Positions 23,355 to 31,365 of a DNA stretch of 64,000 nucleotides are shown one piece after another. Origin of the DNA: Sphingobacterium mizutaii (lineage in GTDB: Bacteria; Bacteroidota; Bacteroidia; Sphingobacteriales; Sphingobacteriaceae); NCBI RefSeq assembly GCF_900187125.1, contig NZ_LT906468.1:248001-312000 (forward strand), written 5' to 3'. A program made the translations under genes and the position numbers. The notes under the pieces were generated by a model. It had not been told where the DNA came from, did not search any database, and saw nothing but the letters and a program-made list of their open reading frames with translations. How positions within the stretch are numbered: the first letter of the stretch is position 1; every line of letters begins with the position of its first letter.

Positions 23355-23750
23355 TTATTTGAAAATAGTACCTAAAAGGACTATAGGAATCCATGGAATT
23401 ATTAGGGAAAGTAGGACGAGCAGTCCTTTTATCCTCCTTACCTTTTTATTTTCATCCTTCCAATAAGATTTATAAAAGAAGAACTTACCTTTAAACTTTT
23501 GATAATTATATATACTAAGAAATCCAACCAAAGCGAAAGAAATCCATTTACTATAACCATGAAGTTTAGAAGTGATTTCTGGGCTAAGAATTGTTTTATA
23601 CAACGTGCCTAATACACAAAGAAATAATAGGGATTGTATTAAACTTACTGCAAACACAGCCGTAACTCCATTTTTTCCATCCCACTTAAAATAGACCTCT
23701 GCTACCCTAAAATAGATGTAATCAAAAAAAAATTTTGAAGATTTTTTCAT
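23355..23750 (-). CDS. Hypothetical membrane protein next to GG-leader toxin gene
   Basis: A 131-residue protein with three to four hydrophobic stretches: VTAVFAVSLIQSLLFLCVLG, WISFALVGFLSIYNY and GLLVLLSLIIPWIPIVLLGT, separated by Lys-rich loops (KDENKKVRRIK). It follows the GG-leader toxin-like gene by about 20 bases on the same strand. Small multi-pass proteins of this kind downstream of bacteriocin genes are often immunity proteins, and that is the simplest reading. No family name is assigned. The frame is intact although its neighbours on both sides are broken. Confidence 0.6.
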   Translation of the reverse strand: MKKSSKFFFDYIYFRVAEVYFKWDGKNGVTAVFAVSLIQSLLFLCVLGTLYKTILSPEITSKLHGYSKWISFALVGFLSIYNYQKFKGKFFFYKSYWKDENKKVRRIKGLLVLLSLIIPWIPIVLLGTIFK

Positions 23751-23771
23751 TAGCTATTTAATAAAATATTA

Positions 23772-24506
23772 TTAAAGTCCATCAATTGCATTTCCTATTG
23801 AATCAGTCAGAGTTGTACCTGTAATGATTCCCGTCCCCAAGTCAACTATAACATACTCCCAGCCATAAGGAGTAAATGTGGTGATAATACCAATTCCAAC
23901 CTTTGCGCCATCACCCCATGTAAATCCATTGCTATCGGATAGACCTTCATGAGCAGTCAATAATGATCCAGCTACTCCAAGATATTTACCAGCAATTACC
24001 ATAACCTTGGAAGCTTGAAGTGCATTCTTTATATCAGCTAATTCTTTGGCTTGTTGGGCAGTAAATTCAATCGCAGCAGCATTTTTTTAACTAAAAGACC
24101 TGCATAGCCAATAAATGCTGACATTGAAAATAAATTGCTTGTCGGTGGAGGATTTCCTGTGCCGGTTCCACCACCTCCACCACCACTTATTGGGCCTAGA
24201 TCCATATATCCAGAACTCGATAGCATAAAGCCTCCCGATTGTCCTGTGAGCATATTTGACCATGTCCAAGTATTAAAATTGTAGCCAGATGATGACTGAT
24301 AAGGATTTCGAGATATTACAATTTCAGGAATTTGTCCTGTCCACATTCCGGCATTTGAATCCCATACATATGTTTCACCCCCAACTATCCAAACGTCTCC
24401 GTGCATTGGGGTCTGCACCACCTAATACATGTAAAGTTTCAATTTTTGAGAGTACATTTAACTCCTTTTCGAGAATAGATAAGGCTAACTTAGTTTTCTT
24501 TTTCAT
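23772..24506 (-). pseudogene. Double-glycine-leader secreted toxin-like gene, two frameshifts
   Basis: ATG 24506 starts MKKKTKLALSILEKELNVLS, KIETLHVLGG, a double-glycine leader for C39-type export. A shift in GGTGGTG then leads to VQTPMHGDVWIVGGETYVWD, MWTGQIPEIVISRNPYQ, a Gly-rich hinge, and SNLFSMSAFIGYAGLLVKK. A missing A in a 7-A run near 24085-24091 shifts the frame to NAAAIEFTAQQAKELADIKN. The end is a glycine-zipper-like hydrophobic domain: GKYLGVAGSLLTAHEGLSDS, GDGAKVGIGIITTFTPYGWE, VDLGTGIITGTTLTDSIGNA. The whole would be ~240 residues. The layout suits a large bacteriocin with a membrane-active C-terminus. As sequenced it is broken, but both shifts are in repeats or homopolymers, so an assembly check matters. 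Confidence 0.6.
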
Positions 24507-25158
24507 AATTCATAATTTATGAGGCGAATCTACAAAAAAATTATTATGTAATACATAACAATTTTTTTATTAAAATTTAATAAAACTATGCACCCGAAGA
24601 ACTTTTGAGTAAATCAAGATCTGACAAAAGTGTAAATTCTGATTAGTCGGACATTAACAGGACTTTGATTTGAATCGGTTGTCGTTTATCATGAAAGCAA
24701 ATGTTTGGGTGATAATCTCATTTGGGCAAAAAAAAATAGAGACTATATTTGGTTCTATAACGAGAACCTTCCAAAAAAGTGAAATCGGGTATAAATTGGA
24801 TTACCCTAAGTACCACTTTGGGGGAGGGGTACAACTTACATTATATTCTTGTTGAGGTATATTGAATTCTTAATAGAAGGAAAGACTAGTCCCAATTCAG
24901 ATCAGTAAGAAACTGTAAAAATTCTTTACTTTAATAAAATTAGTCCTATGTTTCTCTTGAAAAGGCCTAAATCCAAATGGGATGAATCATGGATACTTTC
25001 AATTAATAAACGGTCGACCATTGTATTTCCCGCCGCTAAACAGAAATTTAACACAAAGAATACATCAATATATAAATAATCTTTCAAAATTTAAAGGTGT
25101 GTTGTTCCATTATAAATTCTTGCACATTGAATTAAAAAGCATTAGCTAATAAGAGAAA
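24507..25158. other. ~650-base accessory spacer without a supported gene
   Basis: An open 61-codon frame at 24670-24855 (plus) has no coherent composition and is not called. The stretch begins with the AT-rich promoter region of the GG-leader gene. No repeats or hairpins of note. Confidence 0.4.
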
Positions 25159-25317
25159 TCAAGTTTCATTGATAGATTGTTTTAGAGTTGTTTGCAGCAA
25201 ATCCTCTATCTTAGGTGCTTTATGTGCACAAGGTTGTTTAGGTGTGGAATCCGTAAACATAAGTATCTTTACGGGTAATTTTCCAAAATCCACCTTGATA
25301 TGGGATCTAATTTCTAT
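25159..25317 (-). pseudogene. Short coding remnant of unknown family
   Basis: A 52-residue open stretch without a start codon ends at TGA 25159-25161. It reads IRSHIKVDFGKLPVKILMFT, then DSTPKQPCAHKAPKIEDLLQ and ends QSINET. The composition is coding-like and hydrophilic. It looks like the 3' end of a gene whose 5' part was lost. The family is not recognised. Confidence 0.35.
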
Positions 25318-25469
25318 CTAGGATGTATAACACCTGTATAAGGGATGATTCTGAATGTTATGCATAACGCAAATTATTAGGATATTAAACTATTATTTCA
25401 CTGTCATTAGTTTGACTATAATTTAAAATTTATGTCACAACTCAATTTATATTTTAATACTTAATATAT

Positions 25470-25657
25470 TTATATGGAAACTTCATATGAAATACTAACA
25501 TTATATTCGTGTTTGCTATCATCAACTAGTGCTGCACCTTTTTCTGGATATTTTTGGGAAACAGCTTCAGAAGGGTAAAACCCTAAAATTCTAGTAACAC
25601 CATTTTGGTTTATACCTATAAAAGTATGACCAACATCTGGCTGTGTAACAACTCAAC
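25470..25657 (-). pseudogene. C-terminal remnant of a polymorphic-toxin-like domain
   Basis: The frame reads TQPDVGHTFIGINQNGVTRI, LGFYPSEAVSQKYPEKG, then DDSKHEYNVSISYEVSI and TAA at 25470-25472. The GHTFIGI...GFYPS pattern resembles C-terminal toxin domains attached to RHS or other large secreted proteins in Bacteroidota. There is no start codon. It is a fragment, and the family call is tentative. Confidence 0.4.
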
Positions 25658-25760
25658 CCCTACAATCCTTGACAGAGTGATCCAACAGACCATTGTTCAA
25701 TGGATCGAGGGAAAATATGACTGGATATTCATGAAGGTATTGCGGAAAACGGTTTATTGA
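25656..25760 (+). pseudogene. Group II intron reverse-transcriptase fragment
   Basis: A 34-residue open stretch reads TPTILDRVIQQTIVQWIEGK, then YDWIFMKVLRKTVY and stop. The PT-x-x-DRVxQQ-I/A pattern is the conserved block of group II intron reverse transcriptases. Nothing else of the intron is seen, so this is a short relic. It overlaps the last bases of the neighbouring minus-strand gene. Confidence 0.4.
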
Positions 25761-27250
25761 TAACAACAATTTGTTTTCTTAATCTTGTATATGTCAAATT
25801 GGCCGTTTGAATAAATCTCAGTTAAGCATCCATTTTTTAACTGATTACTATATTTAATAGAAATTGGGGAAATTTGAAAATTATTTGTGTAATTATTAAT
25901 TATCAAATATTCAGAAATTTTCATTATATCCTCTAAGCTATGATAGATCATTACAGAATAACATCCTGTAAAGAATGTAAAGGCTCTTGGCCTAAAAAAA
26001 GAAACTATTTTGTCTTTAGGTATATTTGTTTTTACAAATTGGAACATTTCCTTGCTTTTTCGGGTATAGGGCCCTTCTGTTTCAGTAATCCTATTAGTTT
26101 CTTTAACATTTTTAATAAATTGAATGCTGTTTGATAAAATCAATCCCGCAATGAGCACATATGCAATCGAGTTGTTTTTAAATACCCAGTATGAAAAAAT
26201 ATAACATCCTTTGATAGTAAAGTACAATACAAATGGAAAAACCATAAATAAATATCTCAATTCATAATATGGCCAAATTAAATAAATAATTAAAAGGCCG
26301 ATGGTAAAACTCGATAGAACAAATTCTTTCCAAAAGAATTTGAAAATTCCCACGAAGAAAAAAGTGTATAAAATATATTTTAAGTAAAAAGTTTGGTTAT
26401 CAATAAGGAATAATTTTTGAAAGCCATTGGAATACCACAAAATCGATTGATACACAGTTTCTAAAGACACCTTATTCAAAAAGGAGAGATGGGAATTAGG
26501 AACAGTAGGAAAGATAATTTTTGATAATAAGTAAACTATTAAGAATCCTAAATAGGGGGAAATGATAATAAGATTATTTCTCTTCCACAATGAATCTATG
26601 GTTATTTTATTGAAACTCCAACTTATTTGAATAAATAGAATGATTGGTAAAAATAGAATTCCTTCTGTCCTTATTAAGCAATTAAATGCAATTAGGAAAC
26701 CTAAAAACAGTGAAAATAATACATTAAGTTCTCTGTTTTTATACAATATTGTGAGATATAAAATTATGGAAGAAAAGAACAAAAATGGAATTTCTGTGGT
26801 AATCACGTTGGTGTGATCGAAATAGTACGAATTAAAAACCAAAATTGATAAAATAGAAAAAGAAGAAATGGCACTGTTTTTTTCGTAAATGATTTTACCA
26901 AAAATGAGCAAAAAAGAATAAAAGAACAATATTATTATTATTTTAATATAAACTATATTAAGGCCAAAAAAGTAAATGATAACAGCTATGATAGAAGGCC
27001 ATCCCCATGGGGCAAGAATTGGCGAAAAGGAACTTCTGCTAGAATTTTTTATCGCAAATGAATTTTTTAAAATTAAGGTATCTACTTCTCCTTTAATTAA
27101 GGAATTTGCTTGATTTAAGTATAGTGCAAAATCATCCCCCCAGTTGTGATATGGTGTCAAAAAGGAAAAATAGGTCATCATGCTGATAAACATAATTGCT
27201 ATTATTAGTATACGCCATATCAAACTGTTATTATTAAATATCTTTATCAT
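25754..27250 (-). CDS. GT-C fold glycosyltransferase (ArnT/PMT-like), polytopic
   Basis: A 498-residue integral membrane protein with about ten hydrophobic helices, e.g. ILIIAIMFISMMTYFSFL and SILSILVFNSYYF. The first periplasmic loop holds NWGDDFALYLNQANSLIKGE, the acidic pair plus Tyr typical of the ArnT/dolichyl-phosphate-mannosyltransferase group, and then a WGWPSI motif. These enzymes move sugars from a polyprenyl-phosphate carrier to an acceptor outside the membrane. The C-terminal ~110 residues are soluble (KEMFQFVKTNIPKDKIVSFF). The gene is intact and lies just after a zone of broken genes. It may complete the Gtr-type pathway encoded at 34-38 kb, but the distance leaves this open. 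Confidence 0.75.
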   Translation of the reverse strand: MIKIFNNNSLIWRILIIAIMFISMMTYFSFLTPYHNWGDDFALYLNQANSLIKGEVDTLILKNSFAIKNSSRSSFSPILAPWGWPSIIAVIIYFFGLNIVYIKIIIILFFYSFLLIFGKIIYEKNSAISSFSILSILVFNSYYFDHTNVITTEIPFLFFSSIILYLTILYKNRELNVLFSLFLGFLIAFNCLIRTEGILFLPIILFIQISWSFNKITIDSLWKRNNLIIISPYLGFLIVYLLSKIIFPTVPNSHLSFLNKVSLETVYQSILWYSNGFQKLFLIDNQTFYLKYILYTFFFVGIFKFFWKEFVLSSFTIGLLIIYLIWPYYELRYLFMVFPFVLYFTIKGCYIFSYWVFKNNSIAYVLIAGLILSNSIQFIKNVKETNRITETEGPYTRKSKEMFQFVKTNIPKDKIVSFFRPRAFTFFTGCYSVMIYHSLEDIMKISEYLIINNYTNNFQISPISIKYSNQLKNGCLTEIYSNGQFDIYKIKKTNCCYQ

Positions 27251-27437
27251 TTAATTCTTTACTCTAAAATTTCTTTATCAATGTTTCATAGGTACATTAC
27301 TGAGTATTTTGTTTAATAACTTCAGAACCTTATCTCTACAAGACAGCTAAATTCCACTTTAAAAAAATAGTAAAAATATGAGACTTATTCCGGTGTTTTG
27401 GATACAAAAATATTGTAGTAATTATCTCATTAAAATG

Positions 27438-28658
27438 TTACTTTAAAGATATTATGAAAATTATGGGGTTCTTATTCTGCTTGTCAAGCCCTTGATCTGC
27501 CTTGCTATTTTGTTGAAAGAAACCTTTGCTATTGTTGTAAACAGAAATAAATGTGCTTTCATCATAACCTTTGCTTAAAAGTATCGGAATATAAAAATCT
27601 TGATATTGCAAATAGCTCGTGTTAAAAATAGGTTTAAATGAATCACTCTTATCAATGAGTGTTCCTAAAACACTCCCGTAATTTGAATAAGAAATAAAAA
27701 GATATTTATCTGTTTCTGAAAATGATCCTGTAAAAACAAAATTGTTGATAATGTCGTTGGCACCTTGATTGCCGGCTTTTTCTAAATCGTTCATGGAAGG
27801 GTTTTTCCCGCCATAATTGAAATAATATTTTGCAAACACTTCTGGTTTTGATGTGATTGAATATAAGGTGTCTTTCAGGGATTGAAGGTATTGTAAAGTA
27901 TCATTTAAGACATCAAAATTCCTATTAATATTCATTAATACAACGTTTTTAGTTAGTTCTTTTGTGAAAGGGAACACGGGTTTAATTTCTACAATATTTT
28001 TACCTTCTGTACTATATTTAATTATATTAATGTGGCTTTTGTTAGCTTTGGAAGGTTGAAATGGAGAGTGTAGGAATATAAAATCATTGATGTTTTCGAT
28101 GTGTTCTGCATAGGAATGTGGTCTATCAAAAGTTTTTATATAAGAGCCATCAAGATTATACTCTTTTATAAATGGCCGTCTCAATTCTAGTACTAAAATT
28201 GTGTTTTTATTGGAGATACTTACATCAGAGGGATCTAAAAATTCCGATTGTTTTCCTCCTCTTTTAATATGGTTTATATACCTTCCATTATTGTCATATA
28301 TAAATACGTTTCCCATAACTTTATCAAAGACAACTAGAGTATCTTTCACCTGGAATATTTTTTCCACTTTATTTATTTCCGCTATGCTTTCAATAAATTG
28401 GAGTTGAACAATTTTAACACTTTCTACAATAGAATCGATTTTTGAAAGTTCGGTAGAATTTTCAGGATCAATATCAATAGTTATCAAGTTATCTCTTTCA
28501 ACCTTAGTTTCTTTCTGAAAAGATGAACAGGAAACAATGTTAAGACAGCACGAGACTAAAAATAAATGTAAAAGGTGTTTTTTTATTTTTTTTGGGGATA
28601 TATTTTTATAAGTAAAGTATTTTAAGTAGGTGGAGAAACGGTGATTTAATAGTTTCAT
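27438..28658 (-). CDS. 6-bladed beta-propeller lipoprotein
   Basis: A 406-residue exported protein. The N-terminus has a basic stretch and a lipobox-like signal, HLFLVSCCLNIVSCSS. The mature part begins with the family-typical TIDIDPENSTELSKIDSIVE, VKIVQLQ, then propeller repeats such as GNVFIYDNNGRYINHIKRGG and IKEYNLDGSYIKTFDRP. Bacteroidota encode many such BF3511/DUF4934-type propellers near TonB-type receptors and small secreted peptides, with unknown ligand. A related protein on the other strand starts at 30159. An in-frame ATG is used at 28658; the true start may be later since the segment before the signal core is long. Confidence 0.75.
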   Translation of the reverse strand: MKLLNHRFSTYLKYFTYKNISPKKIKKHLLHLFLVSCCLNIVSCSSFQKETKVERDNLITIDIDPENSTELSKIDSIVESVKIVQLQFIESIAEINKVEKIFQVKDTLVVFDKVMGNVFIYDNNGRYINHIKRGGKQSEFLDPSDVSISNKNTILVLELRRPFIKEYNLDGSYIKTFDRPHSYAEHIENINDFIFLHSPFQPSKANKSHINIIKYSTEGKNIVEIKPVFPFTKELTKNVVLMNINRNFDVLNDTLQYLQSLKDTLYSITSKPEVFAKYYFNYGGKNPSMNDLEKAGNQGANDIINNFVFTGSFSETDKYLFISYSNYGSVLGTLIDKSDSFKPIFNTSYLQYQDFYIPILLSKGYDESTFISVYNNSKGFFQQNSKADQGLDKQNKNPIIFIISLK

Positions 28659-29164
28659 ACAGTTATTTATGGTTTATTTTTTAGCTTGATTCGAACTTGT
28701 CAATTAATCTATTAGTCAATTTAGGTGAATTTAGTGGACCAATTTTCAAAGGCTTCTATTTCTTAATAAAGACATGTTATGACTCTTGCTTCCTGTTTTA
28801 TTTTTTAATTTTAAACAATTAAAATGGAAGTTATTTTTTAATGCGCCAACTTATTCGCCACACATTCTGCAGTTAGACATAAGCATTTTTTGATAAAAAT
28901 TTTTTTCAAAAACATTAATTTAATAACTGATTAGAAAGGCTATCAAAATAATATAAGTTGGGAAAAAATATTTACTTTTTCATAAGGAATTGGTAATTAA
29001 TTGTGTTTTTTTAATAAACACAAATTTCAAAACAAACAACTTTTCAGTAAATATTAATTAATGCATTTGTAGGGTATGAAAAATACAACGCTAATTTTAT
29101 CTTAACTTTCCTCCCTATGTAGATTTCTTTGGATTAAACTTTCCTAGATTACTTAATAGGTCTG
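28659..29164. other. ~500-base AT-rich spacer without a supported gene
   Basis: Very AT-rich sequence between the propeller gene and the first Thr-Asp repeat gene. No ORF, repeat or hairpin that I can support; presumably the promoter of the propeller gene and the 3' end of the next. Confidence 0.45.
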
Positions 29165-29527
29165 TTACGGTGCTGTGTCGGTGTCTGTATCAGTATCCGT
29201 ATCCGTATCCGTATCGGTGTTTGAGTCTTGGTAAATAAATGAATTGCCTTTACTGTCACTACAGATCAAACTACTTCCTTCTCTGCAATAATTAACTTTT
29301 TTCTTTACATATTTTGGCGGAATAACCGAAATTTGAACTTCTTCAGTTTTGCTGTATTGTTCAAGTTTAAATGAGACGTAAGTAACAGTTCCAGAATTTT
29401 GGGCTTGGCTTCTCTTAATGAAAAAGGTCTCTCCATTAATATTAGTTGAAATATTCATAATGAAAGCGATTAGGAATGTTATGCCTGCTATTAAATTTAT
29501 TGTATTTTTCTTTATTGTGTGTTTCAT
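29165..29527 (-). CDS. Small secreted protein with C-terminal Thr-Asp repeat (paralog 1)
   Basis: A 120-residue protein with a signal peptide (INLIAGITFLIAFIMNIS), then a conserved mature domain: TNINGETFFIKRSQAQNSGT, VTYVSFKLEQYSKTEE, VNYCREGSSLICSDSKGNSF with two cysteines, and a tail of seven Thr-Asp units coded by a 6-bp repeat, ending in AP. It resembles the small NVEALA-type secreted peptides found beside 6-bladed propellers and TonB receptors, but lacks the NVEALA string. The second paralog lies 180 bases upstream on the same strand. Function unknown. Confidence 0.75.
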   Translation of the reverse strand: MKHTIKKNTINLIAGITFLIAFIMNISTNINGETFFIKRSQAQNSGTVTYVSFKLEQYSKTEEVQISVIPPKYVKKKVNYCREGSSLICSDSKGNSFIYQDSNTDTDTDTDTDTDTDTAP

Positions 29528-29605
29528 AAGTGTCTGATTGTTAAATAAAATGTGGTTTGTTAATTAAATGCCTACCTATTAATTAGCTTGTATATAAAAT
29601 CTTCA

Positions 29606-29644
29606 ATACACAATATCAATTTCCATGAAATTGATATTGTGTAT
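29606..29644. repeat. Perfect 17-bp inverted repeat between the two paralogs
   Basis: ATACACAATATCAATTT (29606-29622) and its exact complement (29628-29644) flank a 5-base loop. It lies 60 bases after the stop of the upstream paralog and 80 bases before the start of the next. It may be a processing hairpin, weak terminator or operator; no long T tract follows. Confidence 0.6.
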
Positions 29645-29705
29645 AAATTTAAACTCACCTTGAGGCAGGTAAAGTTAGTTTATAAAAACAATTAATTGGG
29701 GGAAA

Positions 29706-30056
29706 TTATGAATTTGGGGAAGTGTCGGTGTCAGTATCTGTGTCGGTGTCCGTGTCGGTATCCGTATCAGTCGCCTTATAAATAAATGTATTGCCTTTAC
29801 TGTCAGTACACATTAAACTATTCCCCTCTCGACAATATTGAACCTGTTTCCAGACAAATTTTGGCGGGAAGCCTACTTCTATCTGTTCCAACTTACTGTA
29901 CTGTTCTAATTTATAAGGTACATAAGTTACTGTTCCTGAACTTTGCGCTTCACTCCTCTTGATGAAAAAGGTTTCACCGTTAATGTTTGTTGAAATGTTA
30001 ACTACAAATGCAAGTAAGAATAATAGCACGGCAACATAATTAATCCGTTTTTTCAT
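29706..30056 (-). CDS. Small secreted protein with C-terminal Thr-Asp repeat (paralog 2)
   Basis: A 116-residue paralog of the 29165-29527 product. The signal peptide is VAVLLFLLAFVVNISTNING. The mature part is nearly collinear: ETFFIKRSEAQSSGTVTYVP, YKLEQYSKLEQ, VQYCREGNSLMCTDSKGNTF, then a Thr-Asp repeat and SPNS. The two cysteines are conserved, so a disulfide is likely after export. The stronger conservation of the block around the signal junction (TNINGETFFIKRS) than of the middle suggests a processing or sorting role. It is divergent from the propeller gene at 30159 and shares its promoter region. Confidence 0.75.
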   Translation of the reverse strand: MKKRINYVAVLLFLLAFVVNISTNINGETFFIKRSEAQSSGTVTYVPYKLEQYSKLEQIEVGFPPKFVWKQVQYCREGNSLMCTDSKGNTFIYKATDTDTDTDTDTDTDTDTSPNS

Positions 30057-30158
30057 AATAAAATGTTTTTTTGGTTAGACTTTTTTAAATTATCGTTATA
30101 AATATATATATTCAATTTCTGCTAACAAAACTTAAAATGAAAAAAAAATAAAAAAGTT

Positions 30159-31355
30159 ATGAGATTAAGACAAACTTTTATAGTTCTCCTGTTTTTAATA
30201 TCATTTGTTTCGATTTCTTTTGCCCAAAAAACGGAAGAGGAATTGAGGATTCCACTCCATCAGAGTAGAGGCGCAAATGTCGAAGATTTATTTCTGAGTG
30301 TGAAATACATTCCTCTTGAAAGTAATAAAAACTCAATGATTCAAGAAGTGGATGATTTTTGGGCAACTGATACGGAAATTATTGTTTTTGATAGGAGGGG
30401 AAAGGCAATTTTGTTTTTTGGAACTGACGGACATTTTAAACATAAAATAGATAAAGTGCCAAATTGTGCACAATGTAATCGTGCAGAAATTTTATTTTCC
30501 TCAGTTTTTATTAACAAAGCAAAAAAGGAGATCTATGCTATCTACGGAACATCTATGGACAATGTGACGATGGGGATATTTGATTTTGAAGGTAAATTTT
30601 TAGGACAAAATAAAGAATGGTATACCTTAGACGGCATGGGTTTTCTTGGAAATTCAATTCTATTATCAAATTATTTTTATGATGAGAAAAAACTTGAGAA
30701 TGTTCAATTTTTCCAAGACGATGAAACTATAACATTTTCATATTTTGACCCGAAATTTAAGTCTGATTACTCCTCGTTTCCCAATCGTATAAGCAAGAAT
30801 TCGTACAATGGAAAGCTGTATTGGAGCGAACCTTACGAAAATAAAATTTACTCGGTAGACTCTAGTGCCCAGATTTCAGCCAAAAAGTTAATATTCCCCT
30901 TTCAATACTCCTTACCTAATAATTTTACTAAGAATAACTTTGGAAAAATTAATCAGGTTATTAAATCCAACTATCCGAATGCAATTATCGGCATTACGAA
31001 TATTTTGATGGCAAAAGATTTTGCGATTTTAAATTTAAGAAGTCACATTTCTCTAAATGGCATCTCATCTATTTTTTTTAATTGGGAGACGGGTGAAGTA
31101 TATGATTTAAATAAAGTTATGCCTTCAGAGTTAAATAACTTTATGCCGTTATCATCACCTAAAAATGAAAGTTTTTTTTTAGATAGTAACAATGAACTTT
31201 TGTATTCATTGGTATATCCACAAGATCTGGTAGAACATTATAGTGAAGCTGCGATGATTAACCAATTAAGTACAGCACCTCCCTTTGTAAACGAAATCGT
31301 AAAAAAAAGAGATGTATTCAGAAACCCCATTTTAGTGATTTCATCTTTGAAATGA
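30159..31355 (+). CDS. 6-bladed beta-propeller protein, exported
   Basis: A 398-residue protein with a signal peptide ending in an Ala-x-x-type site (FIVLLFLISFVSISFAQ). The mature part starts LRIPLHQSRGANVEDLFLSV and KYIPLESNKNSMIQEVDDFW, the standard opening of the 6-bladed propeller (DUF4934/BF3511-like) proteins, then shows blade repeats TEIIVFDRRGKAILFFGTDG and KEIYAIYGTSMDNVTMGIFD. A CAQC motif (residues ~106-109) in a loop could hold a disulfide. It is followed after 10 bases by the large outer-membrane gene, so they form an operon. A periplasmic or surface ligand-binding partner is inferred. Confidence 0.78.
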   Translation: MRLRQTFIVLLFLISFVSISFAQKTEEELRIPLHQSRGANVEDLFLSVKYIPLESNKNSMIQEVDDFWATDTEIIVFDRRGKAILFFGTDGHFKHKIDKVPNCAQCNRAEILFSSVFINKAKKEIYAIYGTSMDNVTMGIFDFEGKFLGQNKEWYTLDGMGFLGNSILLSNYFYDEKKLENVQFFQDDETITFSYFDPKFKSDYSSFPNRISKNSYNGKLYWSEPYENKIYSVDSSAQISAKKLIFPFQYSLPNNFTKNNFGKINQVIKSNYPNAIIGITNILMAKDFAILNLRSHISLNGISSIFFNWETGEVYDLNKVMPSELNNFMPLSSPKNESFFLDSNNELLYSLVYPQDLVEHYSEAAMINQLSTAPPFVNEIVKKRDVFRNPILVISSLK

Positions 31356-31365
31356 TGAGTTAATT

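Noticed and set aside
24670..24855. 61-residue plus-strand frame
   Set aside because: No recognisable pattern, no ribosome-binding context, and it lies in a decayed spacer.
29165..29230. CRISPR-like short regular repeats in the Thr-Asp tails
   Set aside because: The 6-bp units are contiguous, in frame and coding; there are no unique spacers and no cas genes in the window.
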